A stretch of DNA of 64,000 nt, taken from Pararhizobium sp. YC-54. GTDB taxonomy: Bacteria; Pseudomonadota; Alphaproteobacteria; Rhizobiales; Rhizobiaceae. The position numbers were made by a program, and so were the translations under genes. Location: assembly GCF_025847205.1 (NCBI RefSeq), contig NZ_JAOYTH010000015.1:111893-175892 (forward strand), in the 5' to 3' direction. Numbering within the stretch: the stretch's first letter is position 1; each line of letters starts with the position of its first letter. Of the stretch, positions 25,181 through 34,407 are shown one piece after another. The notes under the pieces were generated by a model that was not told where the DNA came from, ran no database searches, and saw only the letters and a program-made list of their open reading frames with translations.

Positions 25181-27313
25181 ATGTTCGATACCCACACAGT
25201 CGAAATTGAATGGGCAGGCCGCCCGCTCAAGCTCGAAACCGGCAAGATCGCCCGTCAGGCTGACGGCGCCGTTCTCGCCACTTATGGCGAAACCGTCGTT
25301 CTGGCCACCGTCGTTTCGGCCAAGGCGCCGAAGCCTGGCCAGGATTTCTTCCCGCTGACCGTCAACTACCAGGAAAAGACCTATGCTGCCGGTAAGATCC
25401 CGGGCGGCTATTTCAAGCGCGAAGGCCGTCCGTCGGAAAAGGAAACGCTGGTTTCCCGCCTGATCGACCGTCCGATCCGCCCGCTGTTCCCGGAAGGCTA
25501 CAAGAACGACACGCAGGTCGTCGTCACCGTCGTCCAGCACGACCTGGAAAACGATCCGGACGTCCTGTCGATGGTTGCTGCTTCGGCTGCCCTGACGATC
25601 TCCGGCGTTCCCTTCATGGGCCCGGTCGGCGGCGCACGCGTCGGCTACATCAACGGTGAATATGTTCTGAACCCGCATCTCGACGAGATGGACGAATCGA
25701 TCCTCGACCTCGTCGTCGCCGGCACCCACGACGCCGTCCTGATGGTTGAATCGGAAGCCAAGGAACTGAACGAAGACGTCATGCTCGGCGCCGTCATGTT
25801 CGGTCACAAGGGTTTCCAGCCGGTCATCGACGCGATCATCAAGCTCGCTGAAGTGGCTGCCAAGGAACCGCGCGACTTTACCCCGGAAGATCATTCCGAG
25901 CTCGAAGCCGAAATGCTCGGTATCGCCGAAACCGAACTGCGCGCCGCCTACAAGATCACCCAGAAGGCTGATCGCTACGCTGCCGTCGACGCCGTCAAGG
26001 CGAAGGTCAAGGCCCACTTCTTCCCCGAAGGCGTTGAGCCGAAGTACACCGCCGAAGTCATCGGCGCGGTCTTCAAGCACCTGCAGGCCAAGATCGTTCG
26101 CTGGAACATCCTCGACACCAAGAGCCGCATCGACGGCCGCGATCTCGAGACCGTTCGCGCCATCGTTTCCGAAGTCGGCATCCTGCCGCGTACCCACGGT
26201 TCGGCGCTGTTCACCCGCGGCGAAACGCAGGCGATCGTCGTTGCCACGCTCGGCACCGGCGAAGACGAACAGTACGTCGACAGCCTGACCGGCATGTACA
26301 AGGAAAAGTTCCTGCTGCACTACAACTTCCCGCCCTATTCGGTCGGTGAAACCGGTCGCATGGGCTCCCCGGGCCGCCGCGAAATCGGCCATGGCAAGCT
26401 CGCATGGCGCGCCATCCGTCCGATGCTGCCGTCTGCCGATCAGTTCCCCTACACGCTGCGCGTCGTCTCCGAGATCACCGAATCGAACGGCTCGTCCTCG
26501 ATGGCAACCGTCTGCGGCACCTCGCTCGCACTGATGGATGCCGGCGTTCCGCTGGCCAAGCCGGTTGCCGGTATCGCCATGGGCCTGATCCTCGAAGGTG
26601 AACGCTTCGCCGTTCTCTCCGACATCCTCGGCGACGAAGATCATCTCGGCGACATGGACTTCAAGGTCGCCGGCACCGCCGACGGCATCACTTCGCTGCA
26701 GATGGACATCAAGATCGCCGGTATCACCGAAGAGATCATGAAGGTTGCGCTCAGCCAGGCGCAGGGCGGCCGCAAGCACATCCTCGGCGAGATGGCCAAT
26801 GCCATCACCGAAGGCCGCAGCCAGCTCGGCGAATTCGCCCCGCGCATCGAAGTGATGAACATCCCGGTCGACAAGATCCGTGAAGTCATCGGTTCGGGCG
26901 GCAAGGTCATCCGCGAAATCGTCGAAAAGACCGGCGCCAAGGTCAACATCGAAGACGACGGCACGATCAAGATCGCTTCGTCCTCCGCCAAGGAAATCGA
27001 AGCGGCCCGCAAGTGGATCCACTCGATCGTCGCAGAACCGGAAGTCGGCCAGATCTACGAAGGCACGGTCGTCAAGACCGCCGACTTCGGCGCTTTCGTC
27101 AACTTCTTCGGTCCGCGTGACGGCCTCGTGCACATCTCGCAGCTTGCTTCCGAGCGCGTTGCCAAGACCTCCGACGTCGTCAAGGAAGGCGACAAGGTTT
27201 GGGTCAAGCTGATGGGCTTCGACGAGCGCGGCAAGGTTCGCCTCTCCATGAAGGTTGTCGATCAGGCAACCGGCAAGGAAGTTGCCAAGGCTGACGGCGA
27301 AGCCGCTGAATAA
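25181..27313 (+). CDS. pnp: polyribonucleotide nucleotidyltransferase (PNPase)
   Basis: A 710-residue phosphorolytic 3'-5' exoribonuclease and degradosome component. Two RNase PH-like domains (about 1-210 and 315-540) flank an alpha-helical linker. The catalytic acidic residues lie in the [17 protein letters not shown] segment of the second domain. A KH domain with [15 protein letters not shown] (about 560-620) and an S1 domain (about 622-690) complete the standard order. Length and architecture are normal. It follows rpsO, and its leader carries a hairpin that may serve autoregulation. Confidence 0.98.
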   Translation: MFDTHTVEIEWAGRPLKLETGKIARQADGAVLATYGETVVLATVVSAKAPKPGQDFFPLTVNYQEKTYAAGKIPGGYFKREGRPSEKETLVSRLIDRPIRPLFPEGYKNDTQVVVTVVQHDLENDPDVLSMVAASAALTISGVPFMGPVGGARVGYINGEYVLNPHLDEMDESILDLVVAGTHDAVLMVESEAKELNEDVMLGAVMFGHKGFQPVIDAIIKLAEVAAKEPRDFTPEDHSELEAEMLGIAETELRAAYKITQKADRYAAVDAVKAKVKAHFFPEGVEPKYTAEVIGAVFKHLQAKIVRWNILDTKSRIDGRDLETVRAIVSEVGILPRTHGSALFTRGETQAIVVATLGTGEDEQYVDSLTGMYKEKFLLHYNFPPYSVGETGRMGSPGRREIGHGKLAWRAIRPMLPSADQFPYTLRVVSEITESNGSSSMATVCGTSLALMDAGVPLAKPVAGIAMGLILEGERFAVLSDILGDEDHLGDMDFKVAGTADGITSLQMDIKIAGITEEIMKVALSQAQGGRKHILGEMANAITEGRSQLGEFAPRIEVMNIPVDKIREVIGSGGKVIREIVEKTGAKVNIEDDGTIKIASSSAKEIEAARKWIHSIVAEPEVGQIYEGTVVKTADFGAFVNFFGPRDGLVHISQLASERVAKTSDVVKEGDKVWVKLMGFDERGKVRLSMKVVDQATGKEVAKADGEAAE

Positions 27314-27337
27314 GCGCTCGGCCGTTTGAGAGACCAC

Positions 27338-27368
27338 GGGCGCGGAGCGGATCGTTCCGCGCCCTTTC
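27338..27368 (+). terminator. pnp intrinsic terminator
   Basis: GGGCGCGGA (27338-27346) pairs perfectly with TCCGCGCCC (27356-27364), followed by TTTCTT. It lies 24 bases after the pnp stop. Confidence 0.85.
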
Positions 27369-27492
27369 TTATTTTCCGTGAAAGCCGTCTGAACCCGACG
27401 TCTCTCATTCCCTTTGTTCCCGCCCTTTATTATCGTTTGTCTTTTTGGGAAGCCGCTTTCCACGTTCCCCGACAAGCCCAAGGACCTCGACC

Positions 27493-28509
27493 ATGAGCCG
27501 CGACACGCTGAAGACCCTTTTCCATCCTTTCGAGACCGGCGTTGTTCCCGCACCCGGCGAAGGCGAGCGCGTGCTGTTTCTGGGAGCCGAGGCAGGCTAC
27601 CGGTTGCCGGCGGAGTTTTCAGGCGCAATTGCCGCCGTGCAGGCCGCAAGGCCGCTGTACAAGGCCCTGGAAGCCGCAAGGGCACCGGTGACACCGTTTG
27701 CCGAGGGCGAGGACTACGATGCGGCACTGATCCTCTGCGGCAAGCACAAGGGCGAGAACGAGGACCGGATCGCCGAAGCGCTGAAGCGCGTCAAGGTCGG
27801 CGGCCTGATCGTTGTCGCCGGCGGCAAGGACGATGGCATCCAGTCGTTGCGCAAGCGCGTCAACCAGCTCGGATGGGGCGGCGACAGCCTGCCGAAATAT
27901 CATGGCATCGCCTTCTGGTTCGGCCGTCCGGAAGACGCAAGCGACGTCATCGCCAAATTTTCCAAGAAGCCGGTTCGCGTCGAAGGCCGGTTCGATGCAG
28001 CACCTGGCATGTTCTCGCATGAGCGGGTCGATGCCGGCTCCGAACTCCTGGCCTCGCGCCTTCCCGACGATTTCAAGGGCCATGCCGCCGATTTCGGCGC
28101 CGGCTGGGGTTATCTGTCGGTGATGCTGGCGGAACGGGCACCGAACCTGAAGGGTATCGACCTGTTCGAGGCCGATTATCATTCCCTCGAAGCCGCCCGG
28201 GCAAACCTCAAGGCCAACTGCCCGAATGTGCCCACCCGCTTCTTCTGGCAGGACCTGACGTCGGAAGAAACCCGCGACAAATACGACCTGATCGTCATGA
28301 ACCCGCCGTTCCACGAGACGCAGGCGGCCGATCCGGCACTGGGTGCTTCGATGATCAAGGCGGCCGCCAAGGCGCTGAAGATCGGCGGGCGGCTGATGCT
28401 GGTCGCCAATCGCGGCCTGCCCTATGAAACGGTGATGACTGAAACCTTCAAGGAATGGGGCGAGACCTGCCGCAATGCGCGGTTCAAGGTACTCTGGGGC
28501 AAGCGCTGA
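27493..28509 (+). CDS. RsmC-like class I SAM-dependent methyltransferase
   Basis: A 338-residue protein with the RsmC layout: a degenerate N-terminal methyltransferase-like half (about 1-165) and an active C-terminal half. The SAM loop is FGAGWG (201-206), and the catalytic motif NPPFHE (270-275) is typical of base N-methyltransferases acting on guanine N2 or adenine N6. The best guess is 16S rRNA G1207 methylation. RlmG-like 23S activity is an alternative. The ATG at 27493 has AAGGA upstream and the family start; an in-frame ATG at 27445 is less likely. Transcription is probably independent of pnp because a terminator lies between them. Confidence 0.85.
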   Translation: MSRDTLKTLFHPFETGVVPAPGEGERVLFLGAEAGYRLPAEFSGAIAAVQAARPLYKALEAARAPVTPFAEGEDYDAALILCGKHKGENEDRIAEALKRVKVGGLIVVAGGKDDGIQSLRKRVNQLGWGGDSLPKYHGIAFWFGRPEDASDVIAKFSKKPVRVEGRFDAAPGMFSHERVDAGSELLASRLPDDFKGHAADFGAGWGYLSVMLAERAPNLKGIDLFEADYHSLEAARANLKANCPNVPTRFFWQDLTSEETRDKYDLIVMNPPFHETQAADPALGASMIKAAAKALKIGGRLMLVANRGLPYETVMTETFKEWGETCRNARFKVLWGKR

Positions 28510-28603
28510 GGCGCTTGCTTTTGCAATTGCTTTCTTGACGAAACGGGTACACGCTCAGGCTCTCGCAGCCGCGCCCATATCGGCGCGCAAATGGAGTATG
28601 CCG

Positions 28604-28843
28604 ATGCTTCATGGATCTGGACATCGCCCGCCCGTCACCGAGGGCGTCGCAGAAGTCATCGTCAAAGACATCAAGAGCGGTGAAGGCGAGATCGGTGCCT
28701 CGGAGGTGCCCCTGGCCTTCCAGACCGGCCGCGCGCCGGTTGACCCCGCGGTGCTCGGGCAAGCCCGCAAGCAGATGATGATGTTTGGCGTCTTCGCTGT
28801 TGCGGTTTTGGCTGTGCTGCTCGTGGTCTGGTGGGCTGCCTGA
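28604..28843 (+). CDS. small single-pass membrane protein, unknown
   Basis: A 79-residue protein with a polar N-terminal part and one C-terminal transmembrane helix (about 57-77, MMFGVFAVAVLAVLLVVWW), so probably an inner-membrane, N-in tail-anchored protein. No family is recognised. The ATG at 28604 is favoured because GGAG lies eight bases before it; the ATG at 28598 is too close to that site. The convergent hicB gene ends four bases beyond its stop. Confidence 0.65.
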   Translation: MLHGSGHRPPVTEGVAEVIVKDIKSGEGEIGASEVPLAFQTGRAPVDPAVLGQARKQMMMFGVFAVAVLAVLLVVWWAA

Positions 28844-28847
28844 CCCT

Positions 28848-29243
28848 TCAGGCGGCTTCGATTTCCTTACGGGCACAGCTGGCAAGAAAGGCCGAACGTG
28901 TCAGGCCGCGTTCGCGGGCAGCCACGTCGATGGCGTCCAGCATGCCCTTTTCGAAAGTGACGTTGGCGCGCACGATCCGGGTGCTATCCTCGATGAAGGG
29001 AACACGCATCAGGAAAGCGCCCGCTGCCAGTTCCCCGCGAATATCCTGCCTGCGCATGATATCGCCATGGGAGGAGGGGACTGGTACCGGCTGGTCCTCA
29101 GCCCATAGCCGGATTGCTTCCACCGCATTGACAGTCAAGTCTTCTTCCCGATCGGCGGCGGAGAAAACGCCCGGCAAGTCTGGAAACGTCACGCCATAGG
29201 CACTGTCCTTCTCCTTATGGACGAGAGCGATGAAGTGTTTCAT
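28848..29243 (-). CDS. hicB: HicB-family antitoxin
   Basis: A 131-residue HicB antitoxin. The N-terminal RNase H-like fold begins MKHFIALVHKEKDSAYGVTF, followed by the PDLPG motif that marks the family. The C-terminal 50 residues are a ribbon-helix-helix DNA-binding domain (FEKGMLDAIDVAARERGLTRS). In the intact system hicA precedes hicB and the antitoxin neutralises the HicA mRNA interferase. Here the stop of a hicA remnant lies two bases before the hicB start codon, but hicA itself is truncated and frameshifted. HicB is therefore an orphan antitoxin that may keep DNA-binding function. Confidence 0.88.
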   Translation of the reverse strand: MKHFIALVHKEKDSAYGVTFPDLPGVFSAADREEDLTVNAVEAIRLWAEDQPVPVPSSHGDIMRRQDIRGELAAGAFLMRVPFIEDSTRIVRANVTFEKGMLDAIDVAARERGLTRSAFLASCARKEIEAA

Positions 29244-29245
29244 GG

Positions 29246-29330
29246 TCAAATCCATCCAGCCTGTTTCGCGATGGCACGCACCTGTTGGTAGATCCTTCGT
29301 TGGATGAAGAAAAGCAAAATTCACTTTTAA
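29246..29330 (-). pseudogene. hicA: hicA toxin remnant (C-terminal fragment, frameshifted)
   Basis: Just upstream of hicB the minus strand encodes FLHPTKDLPTG, matching the HicA segment around its conserved HPxKDLPxGT motif. The same protein then continues in the next frame as VRAIAKQAGWI followed by a stop, the usual HicA C-terminus. A few bases are missing between the two parts. The first half of HicA, including the catalytic His region, is absent and is replaced by a repeat element starting at about 29341. The toxin cannot be made. Confidence 0.72.
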
Positions 29331-29340
29331 GTATGCCGCA

Positions 29341-29475
29341 TGGCACCCCCCTCTGTCGGCGACGCCGACATCTCCCCCTCAAGGGGGGAGATTGGCCGTT
29401 GGCTCTGGCGCCACAAGGGAAAAGAATGATCTCCCCCTTGAGGGGGAGATGTCACGAAGTGACAGAGCGGGGTGA
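29341..29475. repeat. imperfect palindromic repeat element beside hicA remnant
   Basis: Two inverted blocks, each an ATCTCCCCCT-type arm with its complement (around 29371-29392 and 29430-29450), are bounded by short hairpins with TGTCGG and TGTCAC ends. The outer borders CCCCTCTGTC and GACAGAGCGGGG are also inverted. The whole is one large palindromic unit of about 135 bases. Sequences of this kind are common between genes in Rhizobiales. Its left edge abuts the truncated hicA fragment. Confidence 0.65.
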
Positions 29476-29477
29476 AG

Positions 29478-29493
29478 CGCCGGGTACCCGGCG
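29478..29493. repeat. 16-base perfect palindrome at htpG 3' end
   Basis: CGCCGGGT/ACCCGGCG lies four bases beyond the htpG stop codon. It could stabilise or end the htpG transcript, but it has no loop-length spacer or T run, so its role is open. Confidence 0.4.
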
Positions 29494-29497
29494 AACT

Positions 29498-31384
29498 TCA
29501 GCCCTTCAGGGCACGCTCGAACAGCCGCGACAGGCGCTCGGCAAAGGCGCGCGGGTCTTGCGGCTTGTCGCCGTCGAGGACGCGGGCCTGGTCGAGCAGA
29601 AGCTGGACGGCATCCGTGCGGAATTCATCGCTGCCGCCGGAAGCAAGCGCTGCGATCAGGCCGTGGCCCGGATTGATCTCGAGGACAGGCTTGGCGATCA
29701 TATCCAGCCGGCCCGAACCCTGAAGCAGTTTTTCCAGCTGGCGGTCGTAACCCTGTTCCGGCGCCACCAGGCAGACGGCGCTTTCCGTCAGGCGGTCGGA
29801 TGCCCGCACGTCAGATACCGCATCGCCGAGCGCCGTCTTGGCAAAGGCGATGAAATCGGTGACGGCCTCAGACGTTGCCGGCGCGGCCGGCGTTTCGCCA
29901 TCAGCCTTCGGCACCTGGGCGAGATCGGCAGCGCCTTGCGTGATCGACTTGAGCGGCTTTCCTTCGAAGTCGGGCGCGGCCGTGACCCAGAAGCTGTCGA
30001 CGGAATCGGTGAGCAGCAGGACCTCGATCCCGCGGGCGCGAAAACCTTCCAGCTGCGGCGACGCCTTCAGCCGGTCGAGATTGTCGCCCGTCAGGTAATA
30101 GATCGCCGCCTGCGCGTCCTTCATGTCCTTGACGTAGTCGGCAAGCGACCGTGTCGCTTCGTCTGACGCCGTGGTGCGGAAACGCGACAGCGCGATCAGC
30201 TGCGCCCGGCGCTCGAAGTCGTCGTAGATGCCCTCTTTCAGCACGGCGCCAAAGGCATCCCAGAGCTTGGCAAAGCCATCGGCGTCGCTGTCGGCCAGCT
30301 TCTCGATGGCGGTCAGAACGCGGTTGGTCAGGCCCTTGCGGATGGCGGCAAGGATCGGGCTTTCCTGGATCATCTCGCGCGAGACATTGAGCGGCAGGTC
30401 GGACGTGTCGACAAGGCCGCGCACGAAACGCAGGTAGCGCGGCAGAAGCTCGGCATCGTCGGTGATGAAGACGCGCTTGACGTAGAGCTTCATGCGGCCC
30501 TTGGCCGAAGGATCGAACATGTCGATCGGCTTGGATTCCGGCACAAAGGCAAGCCCGGTATATTCATGCCGGCCTTCGGCGCGGAAATGCACGGTCAAAG
30601 CCGGTTCGTCGTACTGGCCGGAGACGCCGCGATAGAAATCGGCGTATTCTTCCTTGGTGATCTCGGTGCGGGATTTCGTCCAGAGCGCGGTGCCGTCGCC
30701 GATGTGCTCGACGTCAGCGCCGGGCTTCTCGATCAGGTCGATCGGCACCGGGACATGGCCGGACTGGTCCTTGACGATCTTCTGGACGCTCCATTTCGAG
30801 GTATAGCTCTTGGCATCGTCCATGAGGTGCAGCGTGATGCGGGTGCCGCGTGCCGGAGCGTCGGTCAGGTCGGCCTCGGACACGGTATAGCTGCCCTTGC
30901 CGTCGGACGACCAGAGCCAGGCGTGGGCGCTGCCCGCATGGCGTGAGACGACATCCACCTTGTCGGCGACCATGAAGGCGGAATAGAAGCCGACGCCGAA
31001 CTGGCCGATCAGCTGGGCGCCTTCGCCCGCCTTTGCCGCCTCGACGCGCTCCATGAAGGCGCGTGTACCGGAACGGGCGATGGTGCCGAGCGCCTCGACC
31101 ATGTCGTCACGGCTCATGCCGATGCCGTTGTCTTCCACAATCAGCGTATTGCTGTCGGCGTCGAGCGTCAGCGTGATGCGCTGTGTCGGATCGTCTGAAA
31201 TCAACTCCGGTGCGCTCAGCGCCTCGTAGCGCAGTTTCTCGCAGGCATCGGCGGCGTTGGAGATCAGCTCCCGCAGGAACACGTCCTTGTCGGAGTAGAC
31301 CGAGTGCACCATGAGGTGCAGCAGGCGCGCGACATCGGCTTCGAAGACGTGATTTTCGACGGGTTTTTCAGCGGCATTGCTCAT
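29498..31384 (-). CDS. htpG: molecular chaperone HtpG (Hsp90)
   Basis: A 628-residue bacterial Hsp90. The N-terminal GHKL ATPase domain shows ELISNAADACEKLRY, DNGIGMS and GQFGVGFYSAF motifs. The middle domain (about 230-490) and C-terminal dimerisation domain follow at normal length. It acts as an ATP-dependent cytosolic chaperone. A CTTGAA element with 17-base spacing upstream may be a heat-shock promoter. The gene ends close to a perfect 16-base palindrome. It is not in the fab operon; its start lies about 105 bases beyond fabI's end on the same strand. Confidence 0.97.
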   Translation of the reverse strand: MSNAAEKPVENHVFEADVARLLHLMVHSVYSDKDVFLRELISNAADACEKLRYEALSAPELISDDPTQRITLTLDADSNTLIVEDNGIGMSRDDMVEALGTIARSGTRAFMERVEAAKAGEGAQLIGQFGVGFYSAFMVADKVDVVSRHAGSAHAWLWSSDGKGSYTVSEADLTDAPARGTRITLHLMDDAKSYTSKWSVQKIVKDQSGHVPVPIDLIEKPGADVEHIGDGTALWTKSRTEITKEEYADFYRGVSGQYDEPALTVHFRAEGRHEYTGLAFVPESKPIDMFDPSAKGRMKLYVKRVFITDDAELLPRYLRFVRGLVDTSDLPLNVSREMIQESPILAAIRKGLTNRVLTAIEKLADSDADGFAKLWDAFGAVLKEGIYDDFERRAQLIALSRFRTTASDEATRSLADYVKDMKDAQAAIYYLTGDNLDRLKASPQLEGFRARGIEVLLLTDSVDSFWVTAAPDFEGKPLKSITQGAADLAQVPKADGETPAAPATSEAVTDFIAFAKTALGDAVSDVRASDRLTESAVCLVAPEQGYDRQLEKLLQGSGRLDMIAKPVLEINPGHGLIAALASGGSDEFRTDAVQLLLDQARVLDGDKPQDPRAFAERLSRLFERALKG

Positions 31385-31428
31385 GCGTGTCTTGCCTCAA
31401 CGTGGTTCTGGACGGTTTGCGCGCTCTG

Positions 31429-31457
31429 AACTGGCAAGTGCAGATGCAAAATTCAAG
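31429..31457 (-). promoter_or_regulatory. weak candidate heat-shock promoter of htpG
   Basis: On the minus strand CTTGAA (31452-31457) is followed after 17 bases by CCAGTT (31429-31434), about 45 bases before the htpG start. The -35 box matches RpoH promoters well, the -10 box only partly. Confidence 0.33.
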
Positions 31458-31489
31458 AGGCACGGAAAGGGTGGCGGCCCGGACGGATG

Positions 31490-32296
31490 TTACTCCGTGT
31501 CCGCCGTCCGCAATGTATCAAGGGCAGGCATCGAGGTGATGTTGTAGCCGGAGTCCACATAATGGATTTCGCCGGTGACGCCGCGCGACAGGCCTGAGAG
31601 CAGATAGAGCGCCGAACTGCCGACATCCTCGATCGTTACCGTGCGGCGCATCGGCGAGTTCTTCTGCTGCCAGGAGAGCATGGCGCGCGCATCGGAAATA
31701 CCGGCGCCGGCGAGCGTGCGGATCGGGCCGGCCGAAATCGCGTTGACGCGAATGCCGCGCGAACCATAGTCGGCGGCGAGATAGCGCACGGAAGCCTCAA
31801 GGGCTGCCTTGGCAACGCCCATGACGTTGTAGTTCGGCATGACGCGCGTGGAGCCGCCATAGGTCAGCGTCAGCATCGTACCGCCGTCGGTCATCAGTTC
31901 GGCAGCGCGCCTGGCGATCTCGGTAAAGGAGAAGCAGGAGATCACCATCGTGCGGCTGAAGTTGTCGCGCGTCGTATCGGCGTAGAGACCCTTCAGCTCG
32001 TTCTTGTCGGAAAAGCCGATGGCGTGCACGATGAAGTCAAGCTTGCCCCATTTTTCCTTGATCGTCGCAATGGCGCTATCGACAGAGGCGATGTCTTCCA
32101 CGTCACAGGGAACGACCAGGTCGGAATTCAGCTCGGCGGCCAGCGGCTTGACGCGCTTGCCGAGCGCTTCGCCCTGATAGGTGAAGGCAAGCTCGGCGCC
32201 TTCGGCGGCAACCGCCTGCGCGATGCCCCAGGCGATGGAGTGGCTGTTGGCGACCCCCATGATGAGGCCGCGCTTTCCGTTCATGATACCGGTCAT
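31490..32296 (-). CDS. fabI: enoyl-ACP reductase (NADH) FabI
   Basis: A 268-residue FabI-type short-chain reductase that carries out the last step of each fatty-acid elongation cycle and is the triclosan target. The FabI-specific nucleotide motif GVANSHSIAWGIA, the Tyr-x6-Lys active site (YNVMGVAK) and the SAGPIRTLA loop are visible. The ATG at 32296 lies four bases after the fabB stop, so fabA-fabB-fabI form an operon in this order. Rhizobia often have a second fabI elsewhere. An internal ATG at 32284 is an alternative start. Confidence 0.95.
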   Translation of the reverse strand: MTGIMNGKRGLIMGVANSHSIAWGIAQAVAAEGAELAFTYQGEALGKRVKPLAAELNSDLVVPCDVEDIASVDSAIATIKEKWGKLDFIVHAIGFSDKNELKGLYADTTRDNFSRTMVISCFSFTEIARRAAELMTDGGTMLTLTYGGSTRVMPNYNVMGVAKAALEASVRYLAADYGSRGIRVNAISAGPIRTLAGAGISDARAMLSWQQKNSPMRRTVTIEDVGSSALYLLSGLSRGVTGEIHYVDSGYNITSMPALDTLRTADTE

Positions 32297-32300
32297 CGAT

Positions 32301-33524
32301 TTATCCGTTATGGCGCTGGAAGACGAGCGTGGCGTTGGTTCCGCCGAAGCCGAAGGAGTTCGACAGAACGGTATCGATCTTGGCATTGTCGATACGCTTG
32401 CGCACGATCGGCACGCCGTCGAATTCCGGGTCGAGTTCGGTGATATGGGCGCTTTCTCCGATGAACCCGGCCTGCATCATCAACAGCCCGTAGATCGATT
32501 CCTGGACGCCGGCAGCCCCGAGCGAATGGCCAGTGAGCGACTTGGTCGACTGGATATGCGGAATCTTGTTGCCGAAAACTTCGCGGATCGCGCCGATTTC
32601 CTTCGAGTCGCCAACCGGAGTCGAGGTGCCGTGCGTGTTGACGTAATCGACTTCGCCCTTCACCGTCGCCAGCGCCTGGCGCATGCAGCGGATGGCGCCT
32701 TCGCCCGATGGGGCAACCATGTCGTAGCCGTCGGAGGTGGCGCCGTAACCGGTGATTTCGGCATAAATCTTGGCGCCGCGGGCCTTGGCGTGTTCCAGTT
32801 CTTCCAGAACCAGAACGCCGGCACCGCCGGCGATGACGAAACCGTCGCGCGAAACGTCATAGGCGCGCGAGGCGGTCGAGGGCGTGTCGTTGTATTTCGA
32901 GGACATGGCGCCCATGGCGTCGAACAGGTTCGACATGGTCCAGTCGAGATCTTCGTGACCGCCGGCGAACATCACGTCCTGCTTGCCCCACTGGATCATT
33001 TCCATGGCATTGCCGATACAGTGCGCCGAGGTCGAGCAGGCCGACGAGATCGAGTAGTTGACGCCGTGAATCTTGAACCAGGTGGCGAGCGTCGCCGATG
33101 CCGTGGACGACATCGCCTTCGGCACGGCGAACGGGCCGATGCGCTTGGGGCTGTTGTTCTTCAGCGTGATTTCGGCCGCGTCGATCAGCGTGCGGGTGGA
33201 CGGACCGCCCGAACCCATGATGATGCCGGTGCGCTCATTGCCGCCGATATCCTTGTCTTCAAGGCCTGAATCGGCGATCGCCTGCTTCATCGCGACGTGG
33301 TTCCACGTACCGCCCTGCGACAGGAACCGTGCGGCGCGGCGATCGACGAGCTCGGTCGTATCGAGGTTGGGTGCGCCCCAGACCTGGCACTTGAAGCCGT
33401 GTTCGGCAAAATCGTTCGAAAACGAAATGCCGGACTTTGCTTCACGCAGCGACGCGGTGACTTCCTGCGCATCGTTCCCGATCGAGGAAACGATGCCCAG
33501 ACCCGTAACAACAACCCGTCTCAT
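32301..33524 (-). CDS. fabB: beta-ketoacyl-ACP synthase I FabB
   Basis: A 407-residue condensing enzyme. The Cys-His-His triad is seen in [10 protein letters not shown] (nucleophile Cys), [11 protein letters not shown] and TGHSLGAAG. FabB elongates the unsaturated intermediate made by FabA, so it is needed for cis-vaccenate synthesis. It sits between fabA (47 bases upstream) and fabI (four bases downstream). The ATG has GAGG in front and gives the standard family start [16 protein letters not shown]. Confidence 0.96.
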   Translation of the reverse strand: MRRVVVTGLGIVSSIGNDAQEVTASLREAKSGISFSNDFAEHGFKCQVWGAPNLDTTELVDRRAARFLSQGGTWNHVAMKQAIADSGLEDKDIGGNERTGIIMGSGGPSTRTLIDAAEITLKNNSPKRIGPFAVPKAMSSTASATLATWFKIHGVNYSISSACSTSAHCIGNAMEMIQWGKQDVMFAGGHEDLDWTMSNLFDAMGAMSSKYNDTPSTASRAYDVSRDGFVIAGGAGVLVLEELEHAKARGAKIYAEITGYGATSDGYDMVAPSGEGAIRCMRQALATVKGEVDYVNTHGTSTPVGDSKEIGAIREVFGNKIPHIQSTKSLTGHSLGAAGVQESIYGLLMMQAGFIGESAHITELDPEFDGVPIVRKRIDNAKIDTVLSNSFGFGGTNATLVFQRHNG

Positions 33525-33571
33525 GTCGATGACCTCTTCTTATTTGTCTCTGAGGCGGCTTTCGCCGCGGT

Positions 33572-34087
33572 TCAGGCCGTTTTTTCCTTGGACAGACCGA
33601 CACGAAGGTCGGTCGCCTGATAGATGGTTTCGCCATCGGCCTTCAGCCAGCCGTCGGCCGTGCCCAGCACAAGGCGGCCACGCATGACGCGCTTGAAGTC
33701 GATGCCATATTCGAGAAGCTTGGTTTCCGGTCGGACCATGCCCTTGAATTTCACTTCGCCGGTGGAAAGCGCCATGCCGCGGCCGGGTTCGCCAAGCCAG
33801 CCGAGGAAGAAGCCCGTCAGCTGCCACATGCCGTCAAGGCCAAGGCAGCCCGGCATGATCGGATTGCCCTGGAAATGGCAGGGGAAGTACCAGTCATCCG
33901 GACGGACGTCATATTCGGCACGGATGTAACCCTTGTCGAATGCGCCGCCGGTTTCGGAAATGTCGGTGATGCGGTGAACCATCAGCATTGGCGGCAGGGG
34001 AAGCTGGGCATTGCCCGGGCCAAACAGTTCGCCGCGACCGCAGGTCAGGATCTCTTCATAATTGAAGCTGGATTGTCTGGTCGTCAT
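33572..34087 (-). CDS. fabA: 3-hydroxydecanoyl-ACP dehydratase/isomerase FabA
   Basis: A 171-residue hot-dog enzyme, the usual FabA length, that dehydrates 3-hydroxydecanoyl-ACP and isomerises the double bond to start unsaturated fatty acid synthesis. The catalytic His lies in [17 protein letters not shown], with the Asp in the same segment. The ATG at 34087 gives the family start; the frame stays open to 34279 without similarity. It is the first gene of the fabA-fabB-fabI operon and diverges from irr across a 320-base region with an unusual long hairpin. Confidence 0.96.
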   Translation of the reverse strand: MTTRQSSFNYEEILTCGRGELFGPGNAQLPLPPMLMVHRITDISETGGAFDKGYIRAEYDVRPDDWYFPCHFQGNPIMPGCLGLDGMWQLTGFFLGWLGEPGRGMALSTGEVKFKGMVRPETKLLEYGIDFKRVMRGRLVLGTADGWLKADGETIYQATDLRVGLSKEKTA

Positions 34088-34273
34088 GAACTGTGGTTTC
34101 CCCGCTGCGTCCGTTTTTCGTTGACTTGGTTTAGAGCAAGATCGTCGCGATTTGAAGGTCCGGCATGACCGGACATCGTCGTTTCGCATGTTCCTGTCCG
34201 GCCAAGCACAAGGCCTATTTCCGCCGTCGCATACATGATGGGCGCTGCAACAGCCAGAGATAATTGGCTTTTG

Positions 34274-34315
34274 CCCCAAGAATCAGGCGGTTTTTACCGT
34301 CCTGATGCCTTGGGG
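34274..34315. repeat. long hairpin upstream of irr
   Basis: The two arms pair through about 17 bases around a TTTT loop, with one mismatch and two single-base bulges: CCCCAAG at the base, then ATCAGG / CCTGAT, then CGGT / ACCG. It has no T run on either side, so it is not a standard terminator. It lies 15 bases upstream of the proposed irr -35 box. Confidence 0.6.
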
Positions 34316-34329
34316 GAGCCTGCTTACTA

Positions 34330-34358
34330 TTGAAAGCATTCTCTGCAAAAGTTATATC
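34330..34358 (+). promoter_or_regulatory. candidate irr promoter
   Basis: TTGAAA (34330-34335) and TATATC (34353-34358) are spaced 17 bases apart, which predicts a leader of about 43 bases before the irr start codon. Confidence 0.5.
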
Positions 34359-34407
34359 GGCTCTGTAAGTATGTTCTGCAATAGCTTGAAAGTCTGGATC
34401 CGTCCGT

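Larger units (their letters stand above)
34088..34407. other. fabA-irr divergent regulatory region
   Basis: This 320-base region contains no gene. It holds a 6-bp GTCCGG/CCGGAC hairpin at 34158-34174 on the fabA side, a long near-perfect hairpin at 34274-34315 and the proposed irr promoter at 34330-34358. No ICE box matching the mbfA site was found here. Confidence 0.7.

Noticed and set aside
25112..27727. Very long open frame on the minus strand opposite pnp
   Set aside because: It is a by-product of the high G+C codon pattern of pnp; its translation is rich in Asp/Gly/Arg without any domain, and pnp is certain.
34088..34407. ICE box or classic iron operator in the irr promoter
   Set aside because: No 7-3-7 repeat like the one at mbfA is present; the large hairpin has a different sequence.
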